From Actinomyces sp. ZJ308 (lineage in GTDB: Bacteria; Actinomycetota; Actinomycetes; Actinomycetales; Actinomycetaceae), in contig NZ_JAAIJY010000021.1 of assembly GCF_011752065.1 (NCBI RefSeq), forward strand, positions 1 through 59,938: DNA of 59,938 nucleotides, written 5' to 3'. Shown one piece after another: positions 43,348-53,759 of the stretch. The notes below the pieces were generated by a model that was not told where the DNA came from, did not search any database, and saw only the letters and a list, made by a program, of their open reading frames with translations. Made by a program: the position numbers and the translations under genes. The first letter of the stretch is position 1. The number at the start of each line of letters is the position of its first letter.

Positions 43348-43848
43348 CTAGCCCACGCGGTGCAGCCAGCGCACGGGGGCGCCGGCTCCTGCGTAGCGGA
43401 AGGGCTCGAGCTCGTCATCCCAGGCCTGACCCAGCGCCAGGTCGAGCTCACGGCGCATCCTCTCGGGGTCTGCCGCGTGGACGAGCGCGGCACGGATCCG
43501 GTCCTCGGGGATGACGACGTTGCCGTGAACATCCGTCTGGGCGTGGAAGATCCCCAGGTCGGGGGTGTGCGACCAACGGCCGCCGTCGGTCCCCACGCTC
43601 GCCTCCTCGGTTACCTCGTAGCGCAGGTTCGCCCAGCCGCGCAGGGCGGAGGCGAGGCTGGCGCCGGTTCCGGCAGGCCCCACCCAGCTGGTCTCGGCCC
43701 GCATCATGCCCCGAGCCGCAGGTTGCTCGGTCCAGTCCAGGTGGACACGCGAACCGAGCACCTCGGCCGCCGCCCACTCGATGTGGGGGCAGAGCGCCCG
43801 AGGTGCTGAATGCACGAAAAGTACACCGCGGGTGTAGGCACCGATCAT
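43348..43848 (-). CDS. DUF3145 family protein
   Basis: 166 residues from the ATG at 43848 (AGGAGG 8 bp upstream on the minus strand). The family start GAYTRGVLFVHSAPRALCPH then IEWAAAEVLG is clear. RWSHTPDLGIFHAQTDVHGN and the C-terminal WDDELEPFRYAGAGAPVRWL also match. DUF3145 is restricted to actinobacteria and is often found beside fabF/acpP, as here. No function is established. Confidence 0.9.
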   Translation of the reverse strand: MIGAYTRGVLFVHSAPRALCPHIEWAAAEVLGSRVHLDWTEQPAARGMMRAETSWVGPAGTGASLASALRGWANLRYEVTEEASVGTDGGRWSHTPDLGIFHAQTDVHGNVVIPEDRIRAALVHAADPERMRRELDLALGQAWDDELEPFRYAGAGAPVRWLHRVG

Positions 43849-44034
43849 GAGTATCGCCTCCTGGTTGGTTTCGAGATTCGCCTTCCCCAACGGTCTCGAT
43901 CCTCAACCGGGCTCATGTCATGACGTACGCGGCATGCACGGCTATTGTGCACGACGGGGCGGGCCGGGTCCAGCCCGGTGGGTCACAGCCCGGGACTCAC
44001 ACCCGGGCTCACGGCGCCGTCGCTCTGCCTCCGG

Positions 44035-45285
44035 CTACGCCTGGGTGAAGACGAGTGCGACGTTGTGCCCTCCGAAACCGAAGGAGGTGCTCGCCGCCGC
44101 CTCCAGCGCAGGCAGGCTGCGCCCCTGCGGCCCGACGACGTCCAGACCGAGCTCGGTCAGTTCCGGATCCACGCCGGCGGGCAGCAGCGTCGGCGGGGCC
44201 CACCGCTCCCGTAGCGCCATAACGGTCAGAACCGCCTCCAGCCCGCCGGCTCCGCCCAGGAGGTGGCCGGTGGCGGACTTCGTGGCGCTGACGGCCGCCT
44301 CCGGAACGCTCCGGGCCAGGACCCCGGCCTCGACGACGTCGCCGGCCGGGGTCGATGTGGCATGGGCGTTGACGTGCCCGAGCGCGCCGGCACCGAGACC
44401 CGCTCGCTCCATCGCCTGCAGCAGGGCCCGCTCCTGCTCCGCGCCCGATGGCTCGGGGCGCGCCACGTCGTAGGCGTCGGCGGTGACTGCTGAGCCCGCG
44501 AGCACGGCCAGGATCCGTGCACCCCGGGCCGTGGCGTGCTCGTGGCGCTCCAGGACCAGGATCCCGGCGCCCTCGCCGAGGACGAAGCCGTCCCGGTCCG
44601 GAGCGAAGGGGCGTGAGGCGGTCGCCGGGTCCTCATTGCGCGTCGACAGCGCCCTCATGGCCCCGAAGGCGGCCACCGTCATCGGGTGGAGGGCCGCGTC
44701 CGTCCCTCCGGCCACGACGACGTCGGCCCGTCCCAGCGCGATGAGATCCGCGCCGTAGGCGATGGCCTCTGCTCCCGAGGCGCAGGCGGAGACCGGGGAG
44801 TGGATCCCGGCGCGCGCTCCCAGCTCGATCCCGACGGCAGCGGCCGGAGCGTTGGGCATGAGCGCGGGAACCGCCGTCGGAAGAACTCGCCTGGGGCCCC
44901 TCTCCCTCAGGGTGTCCCAGGCCTCCATGACCGACAGGACCGGTCCCATACCGGGGGACACGGACACCGCGAGACGCTGCGGAGCGACCTGCGGGGACCC
45001 CGCCTGCTCCCATGCCTGGCGGGCGGCCAGCAGCGCGCACTGGCTGGCACGGTCGAGGCGGCGCATCTGGCGGGCTGGGAGCAGGTCGGACGGGTCGACC
45101 GCCAGAGGAGCGCCGATCCGCACGGGTAGCCCGTAGTCCTCCACCCAGTCGTGCTCGAGGGGGCGGACCGCGCAGGTGCCTGCGCGCAGGGCGTTCCAGG
45201 TCGAGTCAACGTCTGCGCCCAGCGGGTTGACGGTACCCAGGCCGGTGACGACGACCTCGCCGGGACGGGCGGCTGCTGGGAGCAT
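44035..45285 (-). CDS. fabF: 3-oxoacyl-[acyl-carrier-protein] synthase II (KAS II)
   Basis: 416 residues, thiolase fold. The start VVVTGLGTVNPLGADV is typical. The Cys-His-His triad is visible: active Cys in SPVSACASGAEAIAYG (about 168), His in GHVNAHATSTPAGD and His in TGHLLGGAGGLEAVLT. The end has the GFGGHN loop (STSFGFGGHNVALVF). It condenses malonyl-ACP with acyl-ACP in chain elongation. It is 6 bp downstream of acpP on the same strand. fabD and fabH, usual partners in Streptomyces, are absent here. Confidence 0.95.
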   Translation of the reverse strand: MLPAAARPGEVVVTGLGTVNPLGADVDSTWNALRAGTCAVRPLEHDWVEDYGLPVRIGAPLAVDPSDLLPARQMRRLDRASQCALLAARQAWEQAGSPQVAPQRLAVSVSPGMGPVLSVMEAWDTLRERGPRRVLPTAVPALMPNAPAAAVGIELGARAGIHSPVSACASGAEAIAYGADLIALGRADVVVAGGTDAALHPMTVAAFGAMRALSTRNEDPATASRPFAPDRDGFVLGEGAGILVLERHEHATARGARILAVLAGSAVTADAYDVARPEPSGAEQERALLQAMERAGLGAGALGHVNAHATSTPAGDVVEAGVLARSVPEAAVSATKSATGHLLGGAGGLEAVLTVMALRERWAPPTLLPAGVDPELTELGLDVVGPQGRSLPALEAAASTSFGFGGHNVALVFTQA

Positions 45286-45291
45286 CTGGTG

Positions 45292-45543
45292 TCAGGCCTT
45301 CTTGGAGGTCACAAGATCCACCAGGGCTCCGACGGTGGGCAGGGTCGGGATGAGGGAGTCATCGAGAGCCACCCCGAAGCGCTCCTCGACCTGGGTGGCA
45401 ATGGTCAGCAGACCCAGGGAGTCGACGTCGAGGTCCTGAGCGAAGGTGGTGGAGCGGGTGATGTCCTTGGCGTCGACGCCGGACTCCTCGCTGACGATCT
45501 GCGTGATGACGGTCAGGACGTCGTCGTTGCTCTGCTCGGCCAT
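45292..45543 (-). CDS. acpP: Acyl carrier protein
   Basis: 83 residues from the ATG at 45543 (AAGGAG 8 bp upstream). The phosphopantetheine-attachment Ser lies in FAQDLDVDSLGLLTIATQVE, and the helix that follows has the usual EERFGVALDD. It carries acyl chains for FabF, which follows after 6 bp. The upstream 54 codons of the longer open frame lack coding character. Confidence 0.95.
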   Translation of the reverse strand: MAEQSNDDVLTVITQIVSEESGVDAKDITRSTTFAQDLDVDSLGLLTIATQVEERFGVALDDSLIPTLPTVGALVDLVTSKKA

Positions 45544-45803
45544 GATGGTGGCTCCTTCTTGCCGCTGCGACGGAGACGGGCTGTGATCCATCGCGGCGCT
45601 GGGTCTGGACGGTTGGTGCGGTGCGCCGGCGGCGCGGTCAAGACCATTGTCCCAGAAGGGAACGAGCTTTCCGGAATCGGTACGCCACCGAGACACTCGA
45701 GACACTGAGGCCGGTCCGCTCCGAACGGAGTGGACCGGCCTCAGGAGGAGTGAGTGGTGGGGACGGGGCTCTGCGCGTCCTCTGCGGGGATGGCGTCGGC
45801 GGG

Positions 45804-47012
45804 TCAGACCTCCCGTTCGACCGCCAGCCGTCCCACGATGATCGCCATGTGCAGCATGAGGCCGTCGCGGGCGTTCGTCGCGTCCCAGCCGACCTGCTCG
45901 CTGACCCGGCCCAGCCGGTAGCGCACGGTATTGGCGTGCACGAACAGGTTGCGGGCCGTCGCCTCCAGGCTTCCCCCCAGGGCCAGGTAGGTGGCCACGG
46001 TGCTCTCGAAGGGATCGCCCATCTCGTGGAGGGGAGCGTGCACGAGGCTGAGAATCTGCTCGCCGGCGAGCTCGTCACCCGCCAGAAGACGCTCGGGGAG
46101 AAGATCGTCCGCGTGGACGGGGTTGGGAGCCTCGGCCCATCCGGGCAGGGCGCGCAGACCGGCCAGGGCCGAGCGCAGTGAACGGCCCGCGTGCGAGATC
46201 CCCGAGACCACGGGGCCGACGACGGCCGAGCCGCCCAGCCCGCCGGCCACCTGCATCGCCGCCTGGTCCACCAGCTGCTCGGCGCTACCTGCTCGGGGGC
46301 TCTGGGAGGAGTGCTTGGATGATGGGCCGTGGGTCTCCGGGCTGCCTCCCAGGACGATGAGGACGGAGTCGCCGCGCACCGATACCAGGCAGTCGCTGGC
46401 GAGGTTACGGCACTCGTGGCGCAGCCGGGAGACTCCGAGCGCGTCCAGAGTCGTCCTGGCGGCGATCGCCACCACTGGTCCGGTGCCATTCCAGCCGGCC
46501 GTCCCGGCACGGGTGGCGGCGTCCTCGGGGTCGTCGTGAAGCATCGCGTCGACCGCCACGGATTCCAGCCTGGCGTCCCAGGCGCCTCGGGCCTCAGCCG
46601 CCCGGGCGTACACCTCGGCGGCGGCGAAGCCGACGTCGCGCCCGAAGGTCAGGACCAGGATACGGACCGTGTCGTGATCCTCCTTGGGGACGGCACGAGG
46701 GGCCTCGTCGACGACGACGTCGAGGACCGTTCGCACCAGGGCCAGGGTCTGCTCCAGCGTGATGACCCCGGTCAGGGCGGCGGGGGCCACGGAGAAGATC
46801 TGGGAGGGGACCAGGGGGGTCGAGGGGTTCTCCGCGGAGTCGACGAACATCGTCACGCCCAGGCGGGCCACCGCCGCGATCTGGTCGCGAGATCCTTCCG
46901 GCAGGGTTCGGTAGAAATCGTGGGCCGAACTGATGCGGTCCAGTGAGTGTTCAATAATTGTGTCCTGCGCCTGTCGCAGTGCAGACACTCCCGGAGCGCT
47001 CAACTCATCCAT
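45804..47012 (-). CDS. PucR-family regulator of fatty acid synthesis (FasR-like)
   Basis: 402 residues from the ATG at 47012 (start MDELSAPGVSALRQAQD). The C-terminal HTH_30 is clear: GGSLEATARNLFVHANTVRY then RLGRVSEQVGWD. The central part has a GGDEF-related CdaR-like region. A PucR-type protein immediately before acpP-fabF matches FasR of Streptomyces (SCO2386), which controls fatty-acid genes. That role is inferred by family and position. It is divergent from aspA across 264 bp. Confidence 0.85.
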   Translation of the reverse strand: MDELSAPGVSALRQAQDTIIEHSLDRISSAHDFYRTLPEGSRDQIAAVARLGVTMFVDSAENPSTPLVPSQIFSVAPAALTGVITLEQTLALVRTVLDVVVDEAPRAVPKEDHDTVRILVLTFGRDVGFAAAEVYARAAEARGAWDARLESVAVDAMLHDDPEDAATRAGTAGWNGTGPVVAIAARTTLDALGVSRLRHECRNLASDCLVSVRGDSVLIVLGGSPETHGPSSKHSSQSPRAGSAEQLVDQAAMQVAGGLGGSAVVGPVVSGISHAGRSLRSALAGLRALPGWAEAPNPVHADDLLPERLLAGDELAGEQILSLVHAPLHEMGDPFESTVATYLALGGSLEATARNLFVHANTVRYRLGRVSEQVGWDATNARDGLMLHMAIIVGRLAVEREV

Positions 47013-47150
47013 GCTGTGGATGTTACCGACTGGAATATCGTGATGACAGTAGGTTCTCGATTGGCGCGGCGTGTGATCCGACACGAGTTTGTGTTGAAAA
47101 TACGGGGATAACTGAGAGTGGCGCGTCGTGAGGACGGACCGGATTACACA

Positions 47151-47168
47151 GGTTACAATAGCGTAACC
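47151..47168. promoter_or_regulatory. Palindrome overlapping a -10-like box before aspA
   Basis: GGTTAC-AATAGC-GTAACC (47151-47168) is a perfect 6+6 inverted repeat. It contains TACAAT (47154-47159), a strong -10 match. A protein bound here would block the promoter. It is a candidate operator for aspA or the PucR gene. Confidence 0.45.
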
Positions 47169-47276
47169 ATTGTGGAACTCTCGGTAAGTGAATCTGCAAT
47201 GACTCGTGCGTGTGCGCCGTGTGTCAGCATGGAGGTGTGCATGCATGCACTCAACTAGACAACTCGGAGGCTCAAG

Positions 47277-48755
47277 ATGATGCAGGCGACCCGTACAGAG
47301 GAAGATCTTCTTGGTGCGCGGGAAGTACCATTGGAAGCCTATTGGGGAATCCATACGCTGCGGGCGATGGAGAACTTCCAGATCTCAGGATCGGTGGTTG
47401 GTGATGAAGAGGCTTTTGTTCGCGGCATGGTGCAGGTGAAGAAGGCCTCGGCGTTAGCAAACAGTGACCTGGGGGCACTTGACCCGGAGGTTGCGGGTGC
47501 GATTGTGTGGGCCTGCGATCAGGTGCTGGTTGCCGAACGATGCCTGGATCAGTTTCCGGTGGATCAGTTTCAGGGAGGAGCCGGGACCAGCGTTAACATG
47601 AACACCAATGAGGTGATCGCCAATCTCGCGCTGGAGTACCTGGGTTACGCCAAAGGCCGTTACGACGTCGTCAATCCCAATGATCACGTCAACAAGTCCC
47701 AGTCGACGAATGATGCCTATCCGACTGGTTTTCGTTTAGGGCTGTTCACGCTCGTCGACTCCCTCATCGATGAGCTCGAGCGTCTCATTGCCGCCATGCG
47801 TGCCAAGGGGGCGGAGCTCGTCAATGTCCTGAAGATGGGGCGCACTCAGCTCCAGGACGCCGTCCCCATGAGCCTGGGACAGGAGTTCGAGGCCTTCGCC
47901 GTCCTGCTTGAGGAGGAGATCAGCAGACTCCGCAACAACGCCGCCCTGCTTCTGGAGGTGAACCTGGGCGCCACCGCCATCGGCACGGGGCTCAACACCC
48001 CGCCCGACTACCAGCGCACCGTCGTCGGACGCCTGCGCGAGGTCACCGGTCTGGACATCCGGGGAGCGCACGACCTGCTGGAGGCCACGAGTGACACCGG
48101 CGCCTACGTCTCCATGCACGCCGCGATCAAGCGCCTGGCGGTCAAGCTCTCCAAGATCTGCAATGACCTGCGGCTGCTGTCCTCCGGTCCTCGGGCGGGA
48201 CTGGGGGAGATCCGGCTGCCCGAGCGACAGGCCGGTTCCTCCATCATGCCCGCCAAGGTCAATCCGGTGATCCCGGAGGTGGTCAACCAGGTCTGCTTCA
48301 AGGTCATCGGCAACGACGTCGCCCTGACCTTCGCCGCCGAGGCGGGCCAGCTCCAGCTCAATGTCATGGAGCCGGTGATCGCCCAGGCCATCTTCGAGTC
48401 GATCAATCTCCTCACTCGCGGGATGTCGACCCTGCGAGAGCTGTGCATTGTGGGGATTGAGGCCAATGAGGAGGTTTGCCGCCGTAATGTCCTGGATTCG
48501 ATCGGAATCGTCACCTACCTCAATCCGGTGATCGGTCATCACAACGGTGACCTGGTGGGACGCGAGTGCGCCCGTTCCGGACGCAGTGTGCGAGAGGTGG
48601 TTCTGGAGATGGGCCTGCTCGAGGAATCCGTCCTTGATGAGATTCTCAGCCCGGAGAACCTCCTGCGTCCCCATTTCCGTGACCTGAAGGTGTACTCCGG
48701 ATCCGATCCGTCGACTCCGCCCGTGGTGCCGACGGCTCCCGATCCGGCGAGCTGA
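47277..48755 (+). CDS. aspA: Aspartate ammonia-lyase
   Basis: 492 residues, fumarase/aspartase superfamily. Signature [20 protein letters not shown], plus [37 protein letters not shown] and [17 protein letters not shown]. It turns aspartate into fumarate and ammonia, feeding fumarate respiration or succinate fermentation, as expected in Actinomyces. GGAGG lies 6 bp before the first ATG; a second ATG follows directly. A C-terminal Pro/Ser-rich tail of 20 residues is unusual. The first 150 codons are less GC-biased than the rest. Confidence 0.93.
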   Translation: MMQATRTEEDLLGAREVPLEAYWGIHTLRAMENFQISGSVVGDEEAFVRGMVQVKKASALANSDLGALDPEVAGAIVWACDQVLVAERCLDQFPVDQFQGGAGTSVNMNTNEVIANLALEYLGYAKGRYDVVNPNDHVNKSQSTNDAYPTGFRLGLFTLVDSLIDELERLIAAMRAKGAELVNVLKMGRTQLQDAVPMSLGQEFEAFAVLLEEEISRLRNNAALLLEVNLGATAIGTGLNTPPDYQRTVVGRLREVTGLDIRGAHDLLEATSDTGAYVSMHAAIKRLAVKLSKICNDLRLLSSGPRAGLGEIRLPERQAGSSIMPAKVNPVIPEVVNQVCFKVIGNDVALTFAAEAGQLQLNVMEPVIAQAIFESINLLTRGMSTLRELCIVGIEANEEVCRRNVLDSIGIVTYLNPVIGHHNGDLVGRECARSGRSVREVVLEMGLLEESVLDEILSPENLLRPHFRDLKVYSGSDPSTPPVVPTAPDPAS

Positions 48756-48767
48756 ACGGGGTCGGTC

Positions 48768-48813
48768 TCGGCAAATCGGCACGCAGTCACTGAGCTGCCC
48801 TGCCGTTTGCCGA
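48768..48813 (+). terminator. aspA terminator
   Basis: TCGGCAAATCGGCA (48768-48781) pairs with TGCCGTTTGCCGA (48801-48813) with one bulged base, 13 bp after the aspA stop. Confidence 0.7.
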
Positions 48814-48847
48814 TATCGGAGGTAGTCCTTGTCCCTTTCAGCGAGTG

Positions 48848-49498
48848 TTACGAGAAGATGCTGCAGGAGCGGATGACCGGGGCATGGACGTCCTTGCCGA
48901 TGACATTGGCGCCTTGGGGGTCCACCTTCGACCGCGGCGGTTCGGAGTGCCAGAAGACGTGATTGAGATTGTCGTCGTCGCTTGACCCAAATGTGACTTT
49001 ATGAGCGGCGTCGACCCAGATCGTGTTGTTGAAGCCATGAACAGTGAGTGACTCGATCTCACCCTCGATGATGACTACGAGGTTTGTTGCGGTAATTGTT
49101 ACGTCTCGGGCTCCTGCCGAGACCTTGACCACCTGATCGGTGGAGGTCGCGTCGCCGGAGACATCGACTTGATCGGAGGCGGGAATGACCTTGGTGACCT
49201 GGGCCTCCGCCTGGGCGCGGCTGTCCTCCTCGTCGTTGTTAGTCAGCTCGTCGTCGTAGTCGCGCACCTCGGAGGACGTGCAGTTCCCGTACTCCAGCGG
49301 GTCAACAGGCCTGGCATCGTCCGGCGCGTCCGTGGGCTCCTCATCGCTCTCCTCGGGAGCAGCGGTCTCACGGGCACGGCTCGCGGAGGACGACGATGAC
49401 GCCCCCGCGACAACCGCCTGGACGGCTGAGCACCCCGACAGAGCCAGCAGGCACGCGGTCATGAGGGAGGCGGAGCGCAGGAGCGGGGAGCAGGACAC
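48848..49498 (-). CDS. DUF3060 lipoprotein
   Basis: 216 residues from the GTG at 49498 (AGAGG 7 bp upstream). The lipoprotein signal ends in a lipobox (CLLALSGCS, Cys near 24). A Ser/Ala/Asp/Glu-rich linker follows. The C-terminal beta-repeat region matches DUF3060: VKVSAGARDVTITATNLVVI, IEGEIESLTVHGFNNTIWVD and AHKVTFGSSDDDNLNHVFW. It is anchored outside the membrane; function unknown. Convergent with aspA. Confidence 0.85.
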   Translation of the reverse strand: MSCSPLLRSASLMTACLLALSGCSAVQAVVAGASSSSSASRARETAAPEESDEEPTDAPDDARPVDPLEYGNCTSSEVRDYDDELTNNDEEDSRAQAEAQVTKVIPASDQVDVSGDATSTDQVVKVSAGARDVTITATNLVVIIEGEIESLTVHGFNNTIWVDAAHKVTFGSSDDDNLNHVFWHSEPPRSKVDPQGANVIGKDVHAPVIRSCSIFS

Positions 49499-49604
49499 CG
49501 GAGGACCTCTTTCGGTAGACGTGGCGGTGCCGGTGGCACGAGGAGGGGCTCGTTCCACCGGCACCGCAGCTGGTCGGCGTCCAACTATAGCCGCGCGGCG
49601 CGGG

Positions 49605-52358
49605 TCAGGACTCCCCGCCCTGGGACCCGGAGGCGCCTGCGTTGACGTTGGTCAGCTCGTAGCGGGCAATGGCCTCGGCCAGGACGGAGCGGTCCAGGCG
49701 GCCCTGCTCCACCAGCGCCTGGAGGGCGCGAACCACCACCGACTGGGCGTCAATAAGGTAGTGGCGCCTGGCGGCGGCGCGGGTGTCGGAGAAGCCGAAG
49801 CCGTCGGCCCCCAGGGTGTAGTAGTCGCCGGGCACCCAGGCGCGGATCTGGTCGGGGACCAGGTGGTCGTAGTCGCTGGTGGCGATGAAGGGGCCGCCCG
49901 CCCCGGAGAGCTTCTGCGTCAGGTAGGGAACCTGTCGCTCGGCGTCGGGAGCCAGGAAGTTGGCCTTGTCAACCTCCAGGGCCTCACGGCGCAGCTCGTT
50001 CCAGCTGGTGACGGACCAGGTGGTGGCACGCACGCCCCAGTCCTCGGCCAGGATGCGGCGAGCATCCTCGATCCAGGGCATTCCGACACCGGAGGCCAGC
50101 AGCTGGACCTCGGGGCCCTCGCCGTCGGGGGCAGGGCTGATGCGGTGGATACCGCGCAGGATGCCCTCGACGTCGACGTCGTCGGGCTCGGCGGGCTGGT
50201 GGATGGGCTCGTTGTAGACGGTCAGGTAGTACATGACGTCCCGGTTGCGGCCCGAGTCCGGCCCGTACCAGCGCTCGAGGGCGTCACGCACGATGTGCCG
50301 GATCTCGTAGGCGTAGGCGGGGTCGTAACTGACGACGGCGTCGTTGGTGGCCGCGATCATGGGGGAGTGGCCGTCCATGTGCTGGGTGCCCTCACCGGTC
50401 AGGGTGGTGCGCCCGGCGGTGGCCCCGATGATGAAGCCGCGCGCCAGCTGGTCCCCGGCGGCCCAGAACTGGTCGCCGGTGCGCTGGAAGCCGAACATCG
50501 AGTAGAAGATGTAGACCGGGATCATGGGCTCGCCGTGGGTGGCGTAGCTCGTTCCGGCGACCTGGAACAGGGCGACCGAGCCGGCCTCATTGATACCGGT
50601 GTGCATGAGCTGGCCGGAGGTGGACTCCCGGTAGGACAGCATCATGTCGGCATCGACCGGCGTGTAGTTCTGGCCCTGGGTGTTGAAGATCTTCTTGGTG
50701 GGGAAGAGAGACTCCAGGCCGAAGGTGCGCGACTCGTCGGGAATGATCGGCACGATGCGCCGGCCGATCCCCTTGTCCTTGATGAGCTCCTTGAGCAGGC
50801 GCACGAAGGCCATCGTGGAGGCGACCTCCTGCTTGCCCGAGCCGCTCTTGAGGATGTCGTAGGTCTTGTCTCCGGGAAGCTCGAGCTCGACGCCGCCGTC
50901 ACGGCGCTCGGGAACGAACCCGCCGAGCTGGCGGCGCCGGTCCAGCATGTAGAGCAGGGAGGGGTCATCCTCGGCCGGCCGGTAGTAGGGCGGCATCTTG
51001 GGGTTGGCCTCGAGCTGCTCGTCGGTGATCGGGATGTGGAGCCGGTCGCGCAGGGCCTTGAGGTCCTCCAGCGTCAGCTTCTTCATCTGGTGGGTGGCGT
51101 TGCGGCCGGCGAAGTGCCCGCCCAGCAGGTAGCCCTTGACCGTGTGCGCCAGGATGACGGTGGGCTGTCCCTTGTGCTCCATGGCGGCCTTGTAGGCGGC
51201 GTACATCTTGCGGTAGTCGTTGCCGCCGCGCTGAAGGGCCCAAATCTCGTCGTCGGTCCAGTCCTTGACGAGCTCGGCGGTGCGCGGGTCACGGCCGAAG
51301 AAGTGCTCGCGGATGTAGGCGCCGTCATTGGCCTTGAAGGTCTGGTAGTCGCCGTCGAGCGTCTCCATCATGAGGTGCTCCAGGGCGTGGTCCCTGTCAG
51401 CGGCGAGGAGCTGGTCCCAGCCACGGCCCCAGATCACCTTGATGACGTTCCAGCCGGCGCCCTTGAAGAAGGCCTCGAGCTCCTGGATGATCTTGCCGTT
51501 TCCGCGCACCGGGCCGTCGAGACGCTGCAGGTTGCAGTTGACGACGAAGGTGAGGTTGTCCAGCTGCTGGCTGGCTGCCAGCTGCAGCATGCCGCGCGAC
51601 TCGGGCTCGTCCATCTCGCCGTCGCCCAGGAAGGCCCAGGTGTGCTGCTGGGAGGTGTCCTTGACCCCGGCGCCCTGGAGGTACTTGTCGAACCAGGCCT
51701 GGTAGATGGCCTCGGCGGGCCCCAGACCCATGGAGACGGTGGGGTACTCCCAGAAGTCCTCCATACGGCGGGGGTGAGGGTAGGAGGGCAGGCCGCGGCC
51801 GCCGGCCGGACGGGACTCCTCCTGGCGGAAGCCGTCGAGGTCGGCCTCGTTCAAGCGCCCCTCGAGGAAGGCACGGGCGTAGTTGCCGGGGGAGGCGTGC
51901 CCCTGGAAGAAGACGTGGTCGCCGCCGCCGGGGTGGTCCTTGCCGCGGAAGAAGTGGTTGAAGCCCACCTCGTAGAGGGTGGCGGTCGAGGCGTAGGAGG
52001 AGATGTGGCCGCCGACCCCGACGCCGGGGCGCTGCGCCCGGGTCACCATGACGGCGGCGTTCCAGCGCAACCAGCGCCGGTAGGTGCGCTCGGCGCTCTC
52101 GTCACCAGGGAAGTAGGGCTCGTTGGTGACGTCGATGGTGTTGATGTACGGCGTCGTCATCTGGGTGGGCACCGTGACGTTCTTCTGACGGGCCTGGGCC
52201 AGCATGCTCAGCAGGATGTAGCGCGCCCGCTTGGCACCCTTGTCCGCGATGAGGGCATCGAGGGACTCGTGCCACTCCTTGGTCTCCTCTGGGTCGTTGT
52301 CGGTCACCTTCGTCAGGAGGCCGTCAATGAGCGGCGTGGAGTCACTGGTGGGGCTCAC
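49605..52358 (-). CDS. aceE: Pyruvate dehydrogenase E1 component, homodimeric
   Basis: 917 residues. The thiamine-diphosphate motif is [20 protein letters not shown] to [14 protein letters not shown]. Other signatures are [72 protein letters not shown] and [13 protein letters not shown] [20 protein letters not shown]. It decarboxylates pyruvate and passes acetyl groups to E2, encoded elsewhere. The gene has no partner here but is divergent from the DUF3052 gene, a common actinobacterial pairing. Confidence 0.97.
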   Translation of the reverse strand: MSPTSDSTPLIDGLLTKVTDNDPEETKEWHESLDALIADKGAKRARYILLSMLAQARQKNVTVPTQMTTPYINTIDVTNEPYFPGDESAERTYRRWLRWNAAVMVTRAQRPGVGVGGHISSYASTATLYEVGFNHFFRGKDHPGGGDHVFFQGHASPGNYARAFLEGRLNEADLDGFRQEESRPAGGRGLPSYPHPRRMEDFWEYPTVSMGLGPAEAIYQAWFDKYLQGAGVKDTSQQHTWAFLGDGEMDEPESRGMLQLAASQQLDNLTFVVNCNLQRLDGPVRGNGKIIQELEAFFKGAGWNVIKVIWGRGWDQLLAADRDHALEHLMMETLDGDYQTFKANDGAYIREHFFGRDPRTAELVKDWTDDEIWALQRGGNDYRKMYAAYKAAMEHKGQPTVILAHTVKGYLLGGHFAGRNATHQMKKLTLEDLKALRDRLHIPITDEQLEANPKMPPYYRPAEDDPSLLYMLDRRRQLGGFVPERRDGGVELELPGDKTYDILKSGSGKQEVASTMAFVRLLKELIKDKGIGRRIVPIIPDESRTFGLESLFPTKKIFNTQGQNYTPVDADMMLSYRESTSGQLMHTGINEAGSVALFQVAGTSYATHGEPMIPVYIFYSMFGFQRTGDQFWAAGDQLARGFIIGATAGRTTLTGEGTQHMDGHSPMIAATNDAVVSYDPAYAYEIRHIVRDALERWYGPDSGRNRDVMYYLTVYNEPIHQPAEPDDVDVEGILRGIHRISPAPDGEGPEVQLLASGVGMPWIEDARRILAEDWGVRATTWSVTSWNELRREALEVDKANFLAPDAERQVPYLTQKLSGAGGPFIATSDYDHLVPDQIRAWVPGDYYTLGADGFGFSDTRAAARRHYLIDAQSVVVRALQALVEQGRLDRSVLAEAIARYELTNVNAGASGSQGGES

Positions 52359-52755
52359 GGAATCCTCTTTCCTCGCGTCTGTGCGGTGGGCCCGAGCCCT
52401 GCGAGCGCACCATGGCGCCGAAGACGGCGTCTGCGCACGCCTGAAGTCAGGCCGCTGTGGATGATGGCCCTAATCTACGACCTGAGGCGGTGCGAACGCT
52501 GCACCCAGCGGGAGGAAAGTCCTACCTCACGTATGGTGTGGGCCACATGCTGGAGGGTAGGTTTCCGCATGTCGAGCGGAGTGATGAGCCCTGGAGTCCC
52601 CGGCGGCGTCCGGAACGGCGTTCAAAGCAAAGTTCAAGGTAATCTGAAGTGCGTGTTCACTTGCGCGGCTGGCACCGGGTGAGGTGGGCTAGTACCCATC
52701 GCCCAGCAGCGGGCGAGCGAGAGACGGGCGCAGCCCAGAAGGACGGTGTAAGGAA
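52359..52755. other. Divergent control region between aceE and the DUF3052 gene
   Basis: About 400 bp without a gene. It contains the 11-bp palindrome TGTGGGCCACA (52537-52547), which lies between CCTAC and GTAGG repeats (52521-52525 and 52556-52560). It must hold both promoters; none is clear enough to name. Confidence 0.5.
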
Positions 52756-53160
52756 GTGGCGAGTACAGCGGGTGGGGCTTTCGGCTTCGCCTCCGGTCTC
52801 ATCATCCAGGAGTTCGGCTACGACGACGACGTCGACGAGGCCTTGCGGCAGGCGGCTGAGGCCGAGACCGGAACCACTCTGGTGGACGAGGACTATGAGG
52901 ACGTGGCCGACTCGGCCATCGTGTGGTGGCGTGACGACGACGGCGACGTCGACGACCTCACTGACCTTCTGGTGGACGCCCAGGCCAACCTTGATGGTGC
53001 GGGGCTCATCTGGGTGCTGACACCCAAGGCGCGCACCACCGGCGCCGTCCAGGCCGCAGAGGTGGAGGAGGCGGCCGCCACCGCCGGCATGCACGCGACC
53101 TCCGCGGCGTCCATGGGCCAGCATTGGAGCGGAATCAGGGTCTCCAGCCGGGGGCGTTGA
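52756..53160 (+). CDS. DUF3052 family protein
   Basis: 134 residues; GTG start at 52756 with AAGGA only 1-2 bp upstream, so the start is uncertain. The family pattern is clear: IIQEFGYDDDVDEALRQAAE, DEDYEDVADSAIVWWRDDDG, DVDDLTDLLVDAQANLDGAG and [23 protein letters not shown]3052 is an actinobacterial family usually next to aceE and of unknown function. The very acidic N-terminal half is typical. Confidence 0.9.
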   Translation: MASTAGGAFGFASGLIIQEFGYDDDVDEALRQAAEAETGTTLVDEDYEDVADSAIVWWRDDDGDVDDLTDLLVDAQANLDGAGLIWVLTPKARTTGAVQAAEVEEAAATAGMHATSAASMGQHWSGIRVSSRGR

Positions 53161-53345
53161 TGAGGCTCACGGCCGGGCTGTGTCCTGCGCCGGCCTACTA
53201 CGGTGCGAGTCGGCGCGATTCGTGGCTTGCGCCGCAGAAGCGGTAGAGTCACGGGTCAGGGCGACTCGCGCCGTCAGCCGCCTGTGCAGGGGCCTGGAGC
53301 GCCGTGGTTTCGATCGCGGCTGCGGCTTGAGAAGCGCCTGCGCCT

Positions 53346-53421
53346 GGACCTGTAGCTCAGTTGGTAGAGCAACGCGTTTACACCGCGTCGGTCGTCGGTT
53401 CGAGTCCGGCCGGGTCCACCA
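53346..53421 (+). tRNA. tRNA-Val (TAC)
   Basis: The acceptor stem pairs GGACCTG with CGGGTCC. The anticodon stem ACGCG/CGCGT closes loop TTTACAC, giving anticodon TAC. The T-arm GGTTCGAGTCC is present. Discriminator A and an encoded CCA (53419-53421) end it. Confidence 0.93.
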
Positions 53422-53481
53422 CAAGCTCCGTATACGAACCCTTGGACCGTGCGGCAGCCTGGCGATCAGTTGGAGAAGACT

Positions 53482-53682
53482 ATGAGTAACGATCAGGCCG
53501 GAATCCCGGTGGAGCTGACCGAGGCGCTGTCGGAGAACGAGACGGCGGAGAAGATATTCGCGACTCTGCCTCCCTCGCACCAGAATGAGTACCTGCGCTG
53601 GATCTGTGAGGCGAAGCGCGCGGAGACCCGCCGACGTAGAGCCGTCAAGGCTGTGGAGATGATGGTCGACAAGCACGGGTAG
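53482..53682 (+). CDS. Small YdeI/OmdA-like domain protein
   Basis: 66 residues from the ATG at 53482 (GGAGAAG upstream). ALSENETAEKIFATLPPSHQ and NEYLRWICEAKRAETRRRRA match the C-terminal helical domain of YdeI/OmpD-associated proteins, which usually follows a DUF1905 domain. Here it stands alone, so it is a short single-domain version. Function unknown; YdeI-type proteins have been linked to envelope stress or antimicrobial-peptide tolerance in other bacteria. Confidence 0.75.
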   Translation: MSNDQAGIPVELTEALSENETAEKIFATLPPSHQNEYLRWICEAKRAETRRRRAVKAVEMMVDKHG

Positions 53683-53759
53683 GGTGCTGCTCCTTGCCTG
53701 CTCGAAGCGACGGCGATGGTGAGGCGGATCGACAAGCGACATCGCTGTCGTGGTGCGTA

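Noticed and set aside
49278..52682. A 1134-codon open frame on the plus strand
   Set aside because: It lies fully antisense to aceE, is rich in Val, Gly, Leu and Asp as expected from the complement of high-GC coding DNA, and has no family motif or start signal.
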